This document shows positions 36,775 through 45,815 of a DNA stretch of 64,000 nucleotides, in pieces. Origin of the DNA: Trichodelitschia bisporula (Eukaryota > Ascomycota > Dothideomycetes > Phaeotrichales > Phaeotrichaceae); the NCBI GenBank assembly GCA_010356995.1, contig ML996701.1:153952-217951 (forward strand), in the 5' to 3' direction. The notes beneath the pieces are model-generated. The model made no database searches. It had not been told where the DNA came from and saw nothing but the letters and a program-made list of their open reading frames with translations. Position 1 is the stretch's first letter. Each line of letters starts with the position of its first letter. The translations under genes were made by a program, and so were the position numbers.

Positions 36775-37072
36775 TCAATCATCGTATCCTTCAGGTATCT
36801 GTCTGGGGCCGGCCGGAACTGCAAGTATGACGTTAGTGATACTCTCTCGGTCACTATGCCGGGATCATGGTCCCGGCGCACGACGTACTCGGATAGCTCA
36901 AGGGGATGTGCGGTCTCCTCTTGTCGCCCAGGCGGTAACGGATAGGAGGAATGGTGAAGGCCATAATGGGGCCGATGCAACCGATCACAATCGACCAGAA
37001 GATGGCCGGCTTCCGCACCGAAGCCCAGTGGATGTACCTCAGCGGCTGCGACCAGAACTGAGGTGTCGACAT
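36775..37072 (-). CDS. NADH:ubiquinone oxidoreductase 9.5 kDa subunit (complex I)
   Basis: The exons are 37072-36889 and 36818-36775, separated by a 70-nt intron (GTACGT donor, CTAAC branch, TTGCAG acceptor), giving 75 aa. The N-terminus MSTPQFWSQPLRYIHWASVR leads into a single membrane span (AIFWSIVIGCIGPIMAFTIP). It continues PPIRYRLGDKRRPHIPLSYP. The second exon supplies IPAGPRQIPEGYDD, the conserved Pro-Gly..GYDD end. This matches the small accessory subunit known in Neurospora as the 9.5 kDa subunit, located in the mitochondrial inner membrane. Unspliced, the frame would end in an unrelated 11-residue tail. The start is 292 bp from the divergent WBP1 start. Confidence 0.92.
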
Positions 37073-37364
37073 CGTGTTTGCTTGTGGGAGGCAGTTGGCG
37101 GGCAACGACTGGATATTATTAGCACAATGCAGCTACACGCATCCATAGCACATTGCACATACAGAAAGCTTGCGCGGGCGCAATTCAATCGGGTTCGCTC
37201 AGCGTTGACAGCTCCAAGCACAGGTGATGTTGCCCAGTCCCGCCGGCCGGAGGTGATGGTTTCTCCGCGACACCCTGACTGCCAAGGCCTCGAGCTCTAC
37301 GAGCGACAAGGCTTACGTTTCCAGAAGCGCGACCAGCAGCGACGACTCCATCGCTCCATTCACA
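37073..37364. promoter_or_regulatory. Divergent promoter, complex I 9.5 kDa subunit (-) / WBP1 (+)
   Basis: The 292 bp between two outward-facing starts must carry both promoters and leaders. I see no obvious TATA box. Confidence 0.55.
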
Positions 37365-38869
37365 ATGCGCTGGCTGTCATCTTTCCTCTTGCTCGCCGTG
37401 GCTGGCATTGCCAGTGCCTTGAGCGCCAGTGGAAACAGATTGCTCGTGGTCCTCGAAGATGCAGGCGAGAAGGACAAGTATTCGCAGTTCTGGACGGAAC
37501 TCGAAGGTGAGCCTTGAGCTTTGGCTGCGTGTCCCATCCCGCTCCAAGTGCTAAACTTCGTGATTAGGGCGGGGATACGATATCTCCTTCGAATCACCCA
37601 AAAAGTCTGACCTCTCGCTCTTCCGTCTCGGCGAACGGTCCTTCGATCACGTCGTTCTCCTTCCTCCCAAATCCAAGGCCTACGGACCTGCGCTCACACC
37701 CAATATCCTCCTCGATTTCTTGAAGGCCGAGGGCAACATCCTGCTCGCGCTCTCCGCCAACACACCCACGCCGAGTGGTGTTGTTTCACTGCTCCTGGAG
37801 CTTGATATTCACCTCCCGAGTGATCGCAATGCCCTGGTTGTTGATCATTTCAACTACGATGGAGTGTCAGCCGCCGAGAAGCACGACATCCTGTTAGTGT
37901 CGCCGCCTAAGGCCATCCGCCCTGATGTGAAGAACTACTTTGCGGGCTCGAGCCCCATCGCGGTGCCTCGCGCAGTCCCACAGACCCTCTGCGCGACCAG
38001 CCCCCTACTGGCCCCCGTCCTCCGCGCCCCGGGCACAGCATACAGCTACAACCCGAAGGACGAGGCGGAGAGCGTCGAGGACCTGTTTGCCACTGGGCAG
38101 CAGATTGCGCTCGTGTCGGCGCTGCAGGCGCGCAACTCCGCGCGCATCTCGGTGCTAGGCAGCAACGAAATGCTGCAGAACGAATGGTTTGACGCAAAGG
38201 TCAAGCTCGGTGGCAAGGATGCTACTACCGGCAACAAGCTCTTTTCCAAGCAGATCTCGGAATGGACCTTCAAGGAACTAGGCGTCTTGAAGGTTGGCAA
38301 ATTCCAGCACCACCTGGACGAGGGCAAGAGCAAGTCCAACGAGAGCGACTATCCGATTAGCGAGTTGAATCCGGCCATCTACCGCATCAAAAATGATGTC
38401 GTGAGTACCTCTGCTACTTGCACCATTGTCCTGTGCTAATTCTTAGACCTTCACCATTGAGCTCTCGGAATGGGTCGACGACCACTACGAGCCCTTCGAA
38501 CCACCCGCAGGAGATGAGGTCCAAGTGGAGTTTTCGATGCTCTCCCCATTCCACCGTCTACCCTTGACTCCCGTTGGCAAGACGGCCACATCTACCCTGT
38601 ACAGCACGTCTTTTACGCTTCCTGACCAGCACGGGATCTTCAATTTCCGGGTCAACTACAAGCGCCCGTTCCTCACAAATGTGGACCAGAAGCAACAGGT
38701 CACGGTGCGGCACTTTGCGCATGACGAGTGGCCTCGCAGCTGGCGCATTAGCGGCGCGTGGGTGTGGATCGGTGGCATCTGGGTGACGGTTGCGGGTTGG
38801 CTGATGTTTGTGGCCCTCTGGCTCTGGAGCGCGCCTGTCAAGCAAGCGAGCATTAAGAAGCAGCAGTGA
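37365..38869 (+). CDS. WBP1: Oligosaccharyltransferase 48 kDa-type subunit (WBP1/DDOST)
   Basis: The exons are 37365-37506, 37568-38400 and 38447-38869, with introns of 61 nt (GTGAGC..ATTAG) and 46 nt (GTGAGT..CTTAG), giving 465 aa. A signal peptide (MRWLSSFLLLAVAGIASALS) is followed by NRLLVVLEDAGEKDKYSQFW and LEGRGYDISF. These are the OST48/Wbp1 N-terminal blocks. Further conserved stretches are HVVLLPPKSKAYGPALTPN, the lumenal core and the HGIFNFRVNYKRPFLT beta-rich domain. A single transmembrane span (WIGGIWVTVAGWLMFVALWL) lies near the C-terminus. The cytosolic tail ends KKQQ, a KKXX-type ER retrieval signal. The protein is a structural subunit of the ER N-glycosylation complex. Length and topology fit the family. 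Confidence 0.95.
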
Positions 38870-39870
38870 TATGGGCTCAATCTAGGCGTGTTTTACGGTG
38901 GTGAGTGTGTAAAAGTATTATGTGTACGGCGTTGGGAAGAGAAGTGATCACATTTGTGGGCGAAGCAGTACGTACTTATGTGAGAGGCCAATGGAATGCT
39001 TCTCGAATGTCATACTCTCTGTCGCGTCGTACAGACTTATGAAGGCCTCGTACAGTCTGGGCACTGGCGATGCATGCCGATCTCCCCCCCGAACCGGCGG
39101 ATAAATGGCGTATTTTTAGGTTGGAGCGTGGCGCAGCCCTAGCGGCGTGACGGACGTGGCGGCGAGATCGCAGTGGCAGGGGGGCCGACGTCTCACGTAC
39201 GACGCGGAGGTTTGCGCATCTTTTGACGTCTTAGCAATGAACTCCGGGACGCCGATTTATGCTCCGGTTGCCGTTCTGTAGCAACCGCTGAACCCTCTTT
39301 GCCTCTCCCAAGGATCTTGGAGTGTTCTTGTAGTCCTCGTTCTCTCTCCACTCTTTGAGCCTGCGCCTCTCTCGGCATCTCTTGTCCGACAGTCCCTAGT
39401 GGCCAACGACCACTCAACATCGAGACGCGGCTGAGGCTCACAGCGTCTCGTCGACTTAGGCCCCACGTTGGGTTCAATGCTGACGACAGCCTGAAACTAT
39501 ACGTAGAGGCCGTTGAGGCTGAGGCGAGCTGTGCCGGGCAGAGGGCTCCACTCCGTCCCGCAAAGATCTTACGTTACTCCTACGTATGCGCGTTCACCGT
39601 TCACCGTTCATCCTTCGTCCTTTTCATCCATATTCGCCCCCTCATCCTTTGTTCTGTTGTGAAGTCAGTCATTGCGTTTTCTCTATTCCTTTTTGAGATA
39701 TCATCACCACTGTTTCTGTTCAACTAAAAAGCTGTTTGATCATCTCATACATAGTAACACTTTAATGCATTGCGTCGATACCCCACTCGCATCTCCACCT
39801 TCGCCTTGAGCCGTCCGTAATCCGCTTCCGCTCGACCCTTCACCTTCTCCATCTTCACTACCTCACCAAT
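38870..39870. other. Intergenic region upstream of the PLC-like gene
   Basis: About 1 kb with no recognised gene. The last 250 nt are C/T-rich, as in a leader. A duplicated GTTCACCGTTCACC is present at about 39592-39606. Confidence 0.5.
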
Positions 39871-40974
39871 ATGCATTTTAATACCTGGTCATTAGTCCTC
39901 GCGAGCTGCTGGCAAGTCGCCGTAGCGATCCCGCAAACCAGCTCTTCAACACTGGCGTGCAACAACTCACCGTCGCTATGCAGCCGCGCATTCAATAACG
40001 TCACTCATCTTGGAGCGCACGACAGTCCGTTCGTTTCGAATTCGTCCAACAAGTACACCTCGGCCGGCAACCAGTTCTTCGACAGTATCACTCAGCTCAA
40101 CGCTGGTGTGCGGTTACTCAGCGCGCAAATCCACACAGCCGACGACTCGTCTTCGGAATTGCGTCTTTGCCACACGAGCTGCAACATCTACGATGCCGGT
40201 ACACTGGTCTCCTGGCTATCCGGCATCAGCTCGTGGCTTGACGCGAACCCGAGTGAAGTAGTGACGATCCTCATCGTCAATTCTGTCAACGCCGACGCCT
40301 CACGCCTCAATACCGATTTTACCGCATCGGGTATCACCAAGTACGGCTTCAAATTCACCTCTAGCAGCACAACGACCTGGCCGACATTGCAATCACTTAT
40401 CAGCGCCAACACCCGTCTAGTGACCTTTGTGGCATCACTACCCTCCGGCAATGCTGCCGCACCCTACCTTCTTGACGAATTCACCTACGTCTTCGAGAAT
40501 CCCTACACCATCCTCTCCCTCAACAACTTCACCTGTATCCCTGATCGCCCCACCGCCGTTGGGGGTTCACCCTCCGCGGCAGCCCAGTCTGGCCGCATGT
40601 TCCTAATGAATCACTTCCTGGACAAGGCGCAGCTTTTCGGCGAGATCCCGGACATGGACAACTCGACCATCACCAACTCGCCGGATACGAGCATCGTAGG
40701 CAGCCTCGGCAACCATGCGGCAGCGTGCAGGTCAACATATGGGCGATATCCGACATTTACGCTTGTAGATTGGTTTAACGTGGGACCAGCTATCGCTGCG
40801 GTCGACGACATGAATGGAATTAGCGATGCCACGGGACGGACGTCGGTTAGCTCGGCTGTGCTAAGCCAATCGGGTCAGAGCGCCTCGTCGGGAGCGTCGG
40901 GGGCACCGGCGAGGGGGAACAAGCTGGCTTTGGTGCTGGGAATAACGGTCGCCATCGTGCTTGGAAGGGTGTAG
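39871..40974 (+). CDS. Secreted, probably GPI-anchored PLC-like phosphodiesterase
   Basis: A single-exon gene of 367 aa. A signal peptide (residues 1-19) precedes the PLC-like TIM-barrel start THLGAHDSPF, with likely catalytic His50, then GNQFFDSITQLNAGVRLLSA and the second His101 in LCHTSC. The block WLDANPSEVVTILIVNS and the LVDWFNVG near the barrel end match the fungal PLC-like phosphodiesterase family, related to PI-PLC X domains. The C-terminus is Ser/Gly/Ala-rich and ends in a hydrophobic stretch (LALVLGITVAIVLG), which suggests GPI attachment at a small residue near 345. The substrate of this family is not established; lipid or cell-surface phosphodiester cleavage is inferred. The ATG at 39871 sits after a C/T-rich leader. 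Confidence 0.88.
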   Translation: MHFNTWSLVLASCWQVAVAIPQTSSSTLACNNSPSLCSRAFNNVTHLGAHDSPFVSNSSNKYTSAGNQFFDSITQLNAGVRLLSAQIHTADDSSSELRLCHTSCNIYDAGTLVSWLSGISSWLDANPSEVVTILIVNSVNADASRLNTDFTASGITKYGFKFTSSSTTTWPTLQSLISANTRLVTFVASLPSGNAAAPYLLDEFTYVFENPYTILSLNNFTCIPDRPTAVGGSPSAAAQSGRMFLMNHFLDKAQLFGEIPDMDNSTITNSPDTSIVGSLGNHAAACRSTYGRYPTFTLVDWFNVGPAIAAVDDMNGISDATGRTSVSSAVLSQSGQSASSGASGAPARGNKLALVLGITVAIVLGRV

Positions 40975-41230
40975 ATGTTTTTGCTTTTGGCATATATTGG
41001 CGTTGGGGAGCTGGCGGGCACTTGCATATCCTAACCGGAGTTTGATGGGAAGGGAGGATTGGATAGACACATTATCAAAGTCATGTTGCATCAGGACTAC
41101 AGGGGTCATAGGAGACAAGAGTCTCCATTCATAAGTTCGTTCATTAACTGATGCCTTGATTCATGCTGTCAACCAACAGCGGTATAGTACGTTGTACTAA
41201 CTCCGTACGGATCTATACGGATTATACTCT

Positions 41231-41436
41231 GTCACGGTATGACACCCGGTTCTGCTGCTCCATGGGCTCGCACCATTACCGGGTTTGTATGGGGCTTGGT
41301 GCTGTGCCAAGCCGCCACACTCACACTCACACACCAGGCCTACTTACCCGCAGCCCCTAACATCTTTGCTCCGTAGCTTTACAATCTACGTCTTACCCAC
41401 ATCTTGATCGTGCATGCGTGATTGTTGACGGTGACA
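41231..41436 (+). repeat. Left terminal inverted repeat (206 bp)
   Basis: Inverted copy of 42715-42926. It carries the CACACTCACACTCACAC microsatellite, which is 6 bp shorter than in the right arm. Confidence 0.93.
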
Positions 41437-41794
41437 TATTGTAAAGCTCCCTGTTTCAAATCATCAACACAAACCTGGGGAAGCTTCTCCCTCAAAAGAG
41501 ATCACTTTCGCAGGCCCCTGAGAAAACAGAACTCTCGGAGAAACAGCTTTGCTGAATCGCGGAAGAGTCTGGAAACGTGCGAGCGTTTGCTACTAGCAAT
41601 CGAACTCTGTGGCTGCCTATTCACCAGTCCACTTCTCTGTCACTGCATAACTTTGGAAACACCACACCACGATCGCGGAGACTGCAAATCTTCTCCTCAA
41701 TCGCCTACCTTCCTCCATCCACCGAACCACTCTACGCGCCTAGAGAACTAGTGGACGAGAACCTCTGTCAATTCAGATCTTAAGATATACCACC

Positions 41795-41896
41795 ATGGAT
41801 ACCGAGATGTTTGACGCTGCCGCTACGGCAGCGCCCCAGGGTGGCGACGGAAACCGTCCGGTCGAGACTGGCGAGCAGGCTGTAGTCATGCCCTAG
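41795..41896 (+). pseudogene. Truncated coding-like fragment inside the inverted-repeat element
   Basis: The ATG at 41795 has an ideal context (ACCACCATGG) and opens 33 codons (start MDTEMFDAAATAAP, end VVMP) to TAG at 41894. The same frame then continues with coding-like composition (IAVTKDQEEAVIILTHES) for another 27 codons to a TGA at about 41978. It looks like the 5' end of a gene captured or left over in the element and stopped by one nonsense codon. No family is recognised. Confidence 0.35.
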
Positions 41897-41994
41897 ATAG
41901 CCGTTACCAAAGACCAGGAAGAAGCTGTTATCATCCTTACCCACGAGTCACGTCACAGCCACGTCGCAGCCACGCACTGAGATATAATCAGCAT

Positions 41995-42049
41995 CCTAAC
42001 CCTAGCCCTAACCTAACCCTAACAGACTAAGCTAACCGTAACCCTAGCC
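41995..42049. repeat. Interstitial telomere-like tract
   Basis: Positions 41995-42023 read CCTAAC-CCTAGC-CCTAAC-CTAAC-CCTAAC, that is CCCTAA-type repeats with small errors. A looser continuation (CTAAGCTAACCGTAACCCTAG) runs to 42049. It is at the centre of the inverted-repeat element, far from either window end. Confidence 0.88.
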
Positions 42050-42714
42050 TGATACGGCAATGTAAACCTTGGCGCCAAGATTATGTTCCTATCGCGTGGC
42101 TTTGGCGTGGCTGTGGCGTGCGGGAAAATCCTAGCGCCACACCCCATCAACATCGTGACATCCAAACTTCAACACGCGATGCACGCACAAATACTTGATA
42201 AAATCAAGCGTTCTTATGTTTTGCCGCATCGCCTTGATTAGACGCATCTTTTGACACCAGTATCGGCGCTTTTTGGATGACTCTTTTGGCACCAAATTTT
42301 GATGGTTGAAAGCGTTGTCATTGGCTCGCGATTTTTGAATTTTCCTAGCGCGTCATTAGCTGCACGTGAGGGGGTGGATTTAAGAGCTCGATTTAAGAAA
42401 AAGAGTGTCATGGTCTCAGCACGCCAGGCCCTGCCAGTGCGTTGCTGAACCATACCACGTGATGTAGCCGCTCGGTGCCAAGTCCAGGGTCCACTGCCAC
42501 CCCACACCTGCATTTCAGTTCTAGACCTTTCACGGTTCCTCTTTATAGCAGCATTTTCAGTCATACACGCATTCAGTGCATTGGATGTCCCAGACGTTGC
42601 CCGTGACAAAGGGGAGGTGGATGTAGCCCGCCCCTATAACTAAGCGGCTCTTAGTTGAAGGGCATAGACGTTTTAATAGGTATATTAAGTATAACGTATT
42701 TTTAGAGTGAAGTG

Positions 42715-42926
42715 TGTCACCGTCAACAATCACGCATGCACAATCAAGATGTGGGTAAGACGTAGATTGTAAAGCTACGGAGCAAAGATGTTAGGGGCTG
42801 CGGGTAAGTAGGCCTGGTGTATGAGTGTGAGTGTGAGTGTGGCGGCTTGGCACAGCACCAAGCCCCATACAAACCCGGTAATGGTGCGAGCCCATGGAGC
42901 AGCAAAACCGGGTGTCATACCGTGGC
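42715..42926 (-). repeat. Right terminal inverted repeat (212 bp)
   Basis: Inverted copy of 41231-41436, starting after TGTCAC at 42715 and ending in CCGTGGC at 42926. Confidence 0.93.
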
Positions 42927-42931
42927 ACTCT

Positions 42932-43641
42932 CACCGTTACTTAATCGTGTCAGGGGCGCACAAATCACTGGTTGCACAGCATTGGTTGTGGAATAACATT
43001 CATTAAAAGCTTGAAGAACTATGTAAGGGTTTCGCGTGTGAATGTGGAGTGTGGGGAAGCTGGGGGTGCTAGCGCACAGGCCAGCGCCAAGTCCTTACCC
43101 CTGCATGTCTAACTGGGCTGAAATTGCAGGGATCAGGCATCAAGCTTACCGAGTCACGTGAGCCATACAGGGCATGTTGCGACTTGACATGGGAGAGATG
43201 GTATCCTCCCATGACAATCCTCTAAGCTAACTATATAGCCTGCAATATTTGCTAAGCAAATATCTAATAGGTAAGCGCTAAGATACTTAGGTAACAAGTA
43301 TCAACTGCTACTGAGGAAGTTGTAGCGACCTCCATAGGTACCTTCTATCTAATATACTCGCACCTCGGCCACCCCTGTTCCGGGGTCCCCAGCCATGGGA
43401 ATATGTGGCACAGGTGGCGCTGTTGCGCTGTGGCGCGTGAAGGCGTTTCTAGAACAAATGCACGTGCCACGCTACTCAGTCAACCCCCCAGGCGAATGAA
43501 GTGCCCAACATCTCCCCCGCAACTTCACAACACCCCATTAATATAACAACAAAGCTCTACCCCGCTTCCCCACGCCCCTCACCTGCAGGATATCGACGCT
43601 CAACCGTCTCCACCAGTTCTACCATACATTGCGGTTTCGCT
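42932..43641. other. Intergenic region upstream of the F-box-like gene
   Basis: About 0.7 kb without a recognised gene. The middle (43200-43350) is AT-rich with several short ATTTGCTAAGCAAAT-like palindromic stretches; the last 150 nt are C/A-rich leader-like sequence. Confidence 0.45.
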
Positions 43642-44841
43642 ATGGCTCCTGCGACTTTCCACCCCTTCCTCCGACTCCCTCCAGAGCTCCGCGACATCAT
43701 TTACTCCTTCGTACTCGCTGGCGTTGCCGATATTGACGTGGACGATGACCCTGAGATGACCGAACATATTGACAGCCACTACTGGGCCGTTGCACTTTTT
43801 GCTGTCAGCAAACAGGTGCATGACGAGAGCATGCGGATCTTTCATACCGTCAACACGTTTATCACGTTTGAGACTCCATGGGATGACGCCCACTCCGAAT
43901 TCCGCCTCAAAGATCACGTACAGATCATCGAAACGGCTTTTGGTAGTACGCGCCTGCCGCCCGTGTTCCAGAAAGTCCATCTCCACGCCAAGATTGACTC
44001 GCAGCGGGTTGGAACAGACCAGTACAGCCGCGGCCGCACTATCGTTCTGACTTTTGACGATTTGGAACGGGTGTGCAAGCTCTGGATGTACACCGACATC
44101 AATCGCAACTGCGCCCTCAACGGTACACTGCGACTCACCTTGACTGTGAACAACCCTGTGGGTCCTGATCCGCCGCCGCTGGCGCTGCAGAAACGGCTGC
44201 TCGAACCGTTTGGGTACATCAAAAATCTGCGTGCTCTAGAAGTCAACGGCATGCAGCATGAGGAAGCGACCATGAGCATGAAGGCGCTAATGGATGTACC
44301 TCTTGAACCTGCGGAGGACCGCCTTGCAGCTACCACACAACTCAAGGATGAAGGCAACGCGGCTCTCAAGACAGACTCGCGACTCGCAATCAAAATCTAC
44401 GAGAAAGCATTCGAGAAGTTACACATCATTTGCGAAGGGCGGCGGAGACACGAGTGGGGCGACATCTGGTTTGACCGGACGATGAAGTACGGCGAGTTTG
44501 AAGGACAAAACGGCCTCAAAATCCGGACTCAACTGCGCACCCGTCTGGTCGCCAACGTCATGAAGGCGTACCTCGACATGGGTGAGTTCGAGGAGACAAT
44601 ATTCTGGGGCAAGCGCTCACACAACATCATCAACGGCCATTTCGGTCCACACCACGGCCCCATTCCGTCATTTCCGGCTGCCCCTCAGCTCGGCAAGATC
44701 TACTATCGTTTGGGCGTAGCCCTGAAGGCGATTGGAGAAACCTCTGAAGCTCGTCACTACCTGTCCATCGCTCTGAGCTTCCTGCCTGAAGATCAGACAA
44801 TCAGACAACTGCTCTCCACCGTGCAGCTGACCCTTGGGTAG
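43642..44841 (+). CDS. F-box-like/2EXR N-terminus with TPR-like C-terminal repeats
   Basis: A single exon of 399 aa, from ATG 43642 (context GCTATGG). The N-terminus FHPFLRLPPELRDIIYSFVL is the fungal F-box-like/2EXR motif. It is followed by the typical 'LF.VSKQVH.E....F...N.F.F' block (VSKQVHDESMRIFHTVNTFI). The C-terminal half holds TPR-like helices: LKDEGNAALKTDSRLAIKIY, then KAYLDMGEFEETIFWGKRSH and a final unit YYRLGVALKAIGETSEARHY. Such proteins are numerous and mostly uncharacterised in Pezizomycotina; an SCF-adaptor role is only a possibility. The frame is open 47 codons upstream without an ATG, and homologous motifs start right after the chosen Met. Confidence 0.85.
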   Translation: MAPATFHPFLRLPPELRDIIYSFVLAGVADIDVDDDPEMTEHIDSHYWAVALFAVSKQVHDESMRIFHTVNTFITFETPWDDAHSEFRLKDHVQIIETAFGSTRLPPVFQKVHLHAKIDSQRVGTDQYSRGRTIVLTFDDLERVCKLWMYTDINRNCALNGTLRLTLTVNNPVGPDPPPLALQKRLLEPFGYIKNLRALEVNGMQHEEATMSMKALMDVPLEPAEDRLAATTQLKDEGNAALKTDSRLAIKIYEKAFEKLHIICEGRRRHEWGDIWFDRTMKYGEFEGQNGLKIRTQLRTRLVANVMKAYLDMGEFEETIFWGKRSHNIINGHFGPHHGPIPSFPAAPQLGKIYYRLGVALKAIGETSEARHYLSIALSFLPEDQTIRQLLSTVQLTLG

Positions 44842-45238
44842 CGATTCTCTCATATGTTTTCGTGGATCGTCCGCTCCTATACCAGTATCACCTCGGGCGA
44901 AGAAGCGAATTCTAACAACTCTTAGCTTTGAATTTAGCCCGGCGGGTTACACTTCGAGGGGAGTGTTTGTTCACGATCCTGAAGTATCACTTTCGACGGG
45001 ATGCTTGGCTCACGATCCTGATCAATGAGTTACCATGGGAGGATTGGTTCACACCAGGAGCCTCTCCAAAAACGGTCACCGTAACTCTGGCTCTTATCCA
45101 AGCAGGTTTCGAGCTGCAACAGAAGTACATGTGAATCGGTCACATATCAGACTTCTTGATTTCACCGAACTAGATACACCCAATAGAATCCAATTGCCCT
45201 CCCTTTTTCTCCCCACAAATCTCAGTCCCTAACGTGAC
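44842..45238. other. Convergent 3' spacer between the F-box-like and CFEM genes
   Basis: About 400 bp. No gene is recognised; it presumably contains both 3' UTRs. Confidence 0.5.
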
Positions 45239-45815
45239 TTAAGCAGGCGTCGGCGCCGCCGCCGCCGCCGCCGGCGCACTCAACGCCTGGAACCCACTAA
45301 CCCCCTTGCAAATCCCATTGACCATATTCGCATACGCCGCCGCGGCAGTCGGCTCCGACGCACACGCACTCGGCACACAGCTTGCCGCCGCCGCCGCGAA
45401 CGCCGTGCCCCCGCACACGCAACTGCGCACCGACGCCGCCGCACTCTGCGCCGCTGAAATCACGGCTGGGTCGATGCTCTTGGGCGGGCTGGCGCCGGGA
45501 CCGCCGGCGCCCGTGGGCTTGGGCGGGGCAGCACCGCCGGCACCCTTGGGCATGCCCGGGAAACCGCCTGCGCCGCCCTTAGGGGCGCAGCCAGCGGCTT
45601 GGAAGGGTTGCGCGAGGCAGGAGAAGGCGCTGGGGGGGTTAGCGCGTTGTGTTGATAGAATGGGGTGGAGTAACGTACCACTTCGGCGGCATGGCGCCTT
45701 TCGGCATCTTTGGGGCGCCTCCCTTGGGGAGACCGCCGGCCTTGGGGGCGCCGGTGGGGGCTTGCGCGGCGATGAGGGTGGCGGTCGCGAGGAGGAGGAG
45801 GGCGGAGAACTTCAT
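45239..45815 (-). CDS. Secreted CFEM-like eight-cysteine protein with a Gly/Pro/Lys-rich insert
   Basis: The exons are 45815-45679 and 45629-45239, with a 49-nt intron (GTACGT donor, CTAAC branch, CCCAG acceptor), giving 175 aa. The signal peptide is MKFSALLLLATATLIAAQA. After splicing, eight cysteines fit the CFEM pattern. P-x-C-A opens the domain, with C-x3-C (CAFSC), C-x9-C, C-x-C (CVC), 11 residues to C6, 4 to C7 and 17 to C8. The exception is the C3-C4 interval, normally under about 10 residues and here 55. The extra is low-complexity (PKGGAGG, MPKGAGG, PPKPTGAGG). The Asp that binds haem in Candida CFEM proteins is not at its usual place. Similar PKGGA/MPKGA repeats precede C1. The C-terminus is Ala/Pro-rich with no clear GPI signal. 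CFEM proteins act outside the cell in haem/iron uptake, adhesion or virulence; which applies here is unknown. Confidence 0.82.

Larger units (their letters stand above)
41231..42926. mobile_element. 1.7-kb element with long terminal inverted repeats (non-autonomous)
   Basis: The left arm (41231-41436) and right arm (42715-42926) are near-perfect inverted copies. They differ by about four substitutions and a 6-bp gain of TCACAC-type repeat in the right arm. The tips are GTCACGGTATGACACCC on the left and GCCACGGTATGACACCC on the complement of the right. A direct ACTCT flanks both ends (41226-41230 and 42927-42931), a candidate 5-bp target duplication; CTC alone is the alternative if the tip starts one base earlier. 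The interior has no recognisable transposase. It holds a truncated coding-like fragment and a telomere-like tract. Each arm also starts and ends with TGTCAC/GTGACA-like ends, so the arms could be two miniature elements in opposite orientation. The superfamily is not assigned. Confidence 0.82.

Noticed and set aside
41995-42049. Telomere repeats as a possible chromosome end
   Set aside because: The tract is short, degenerate and flanked on both sides by unique genic sequence, so it is interstitial.
42238-42609. 123-codon minus-strand frame inside the inverted-repeat element
   Set aside because: I could not match it to any transposase or known domain, so I did not call it a gene; a profile search could reverse this.
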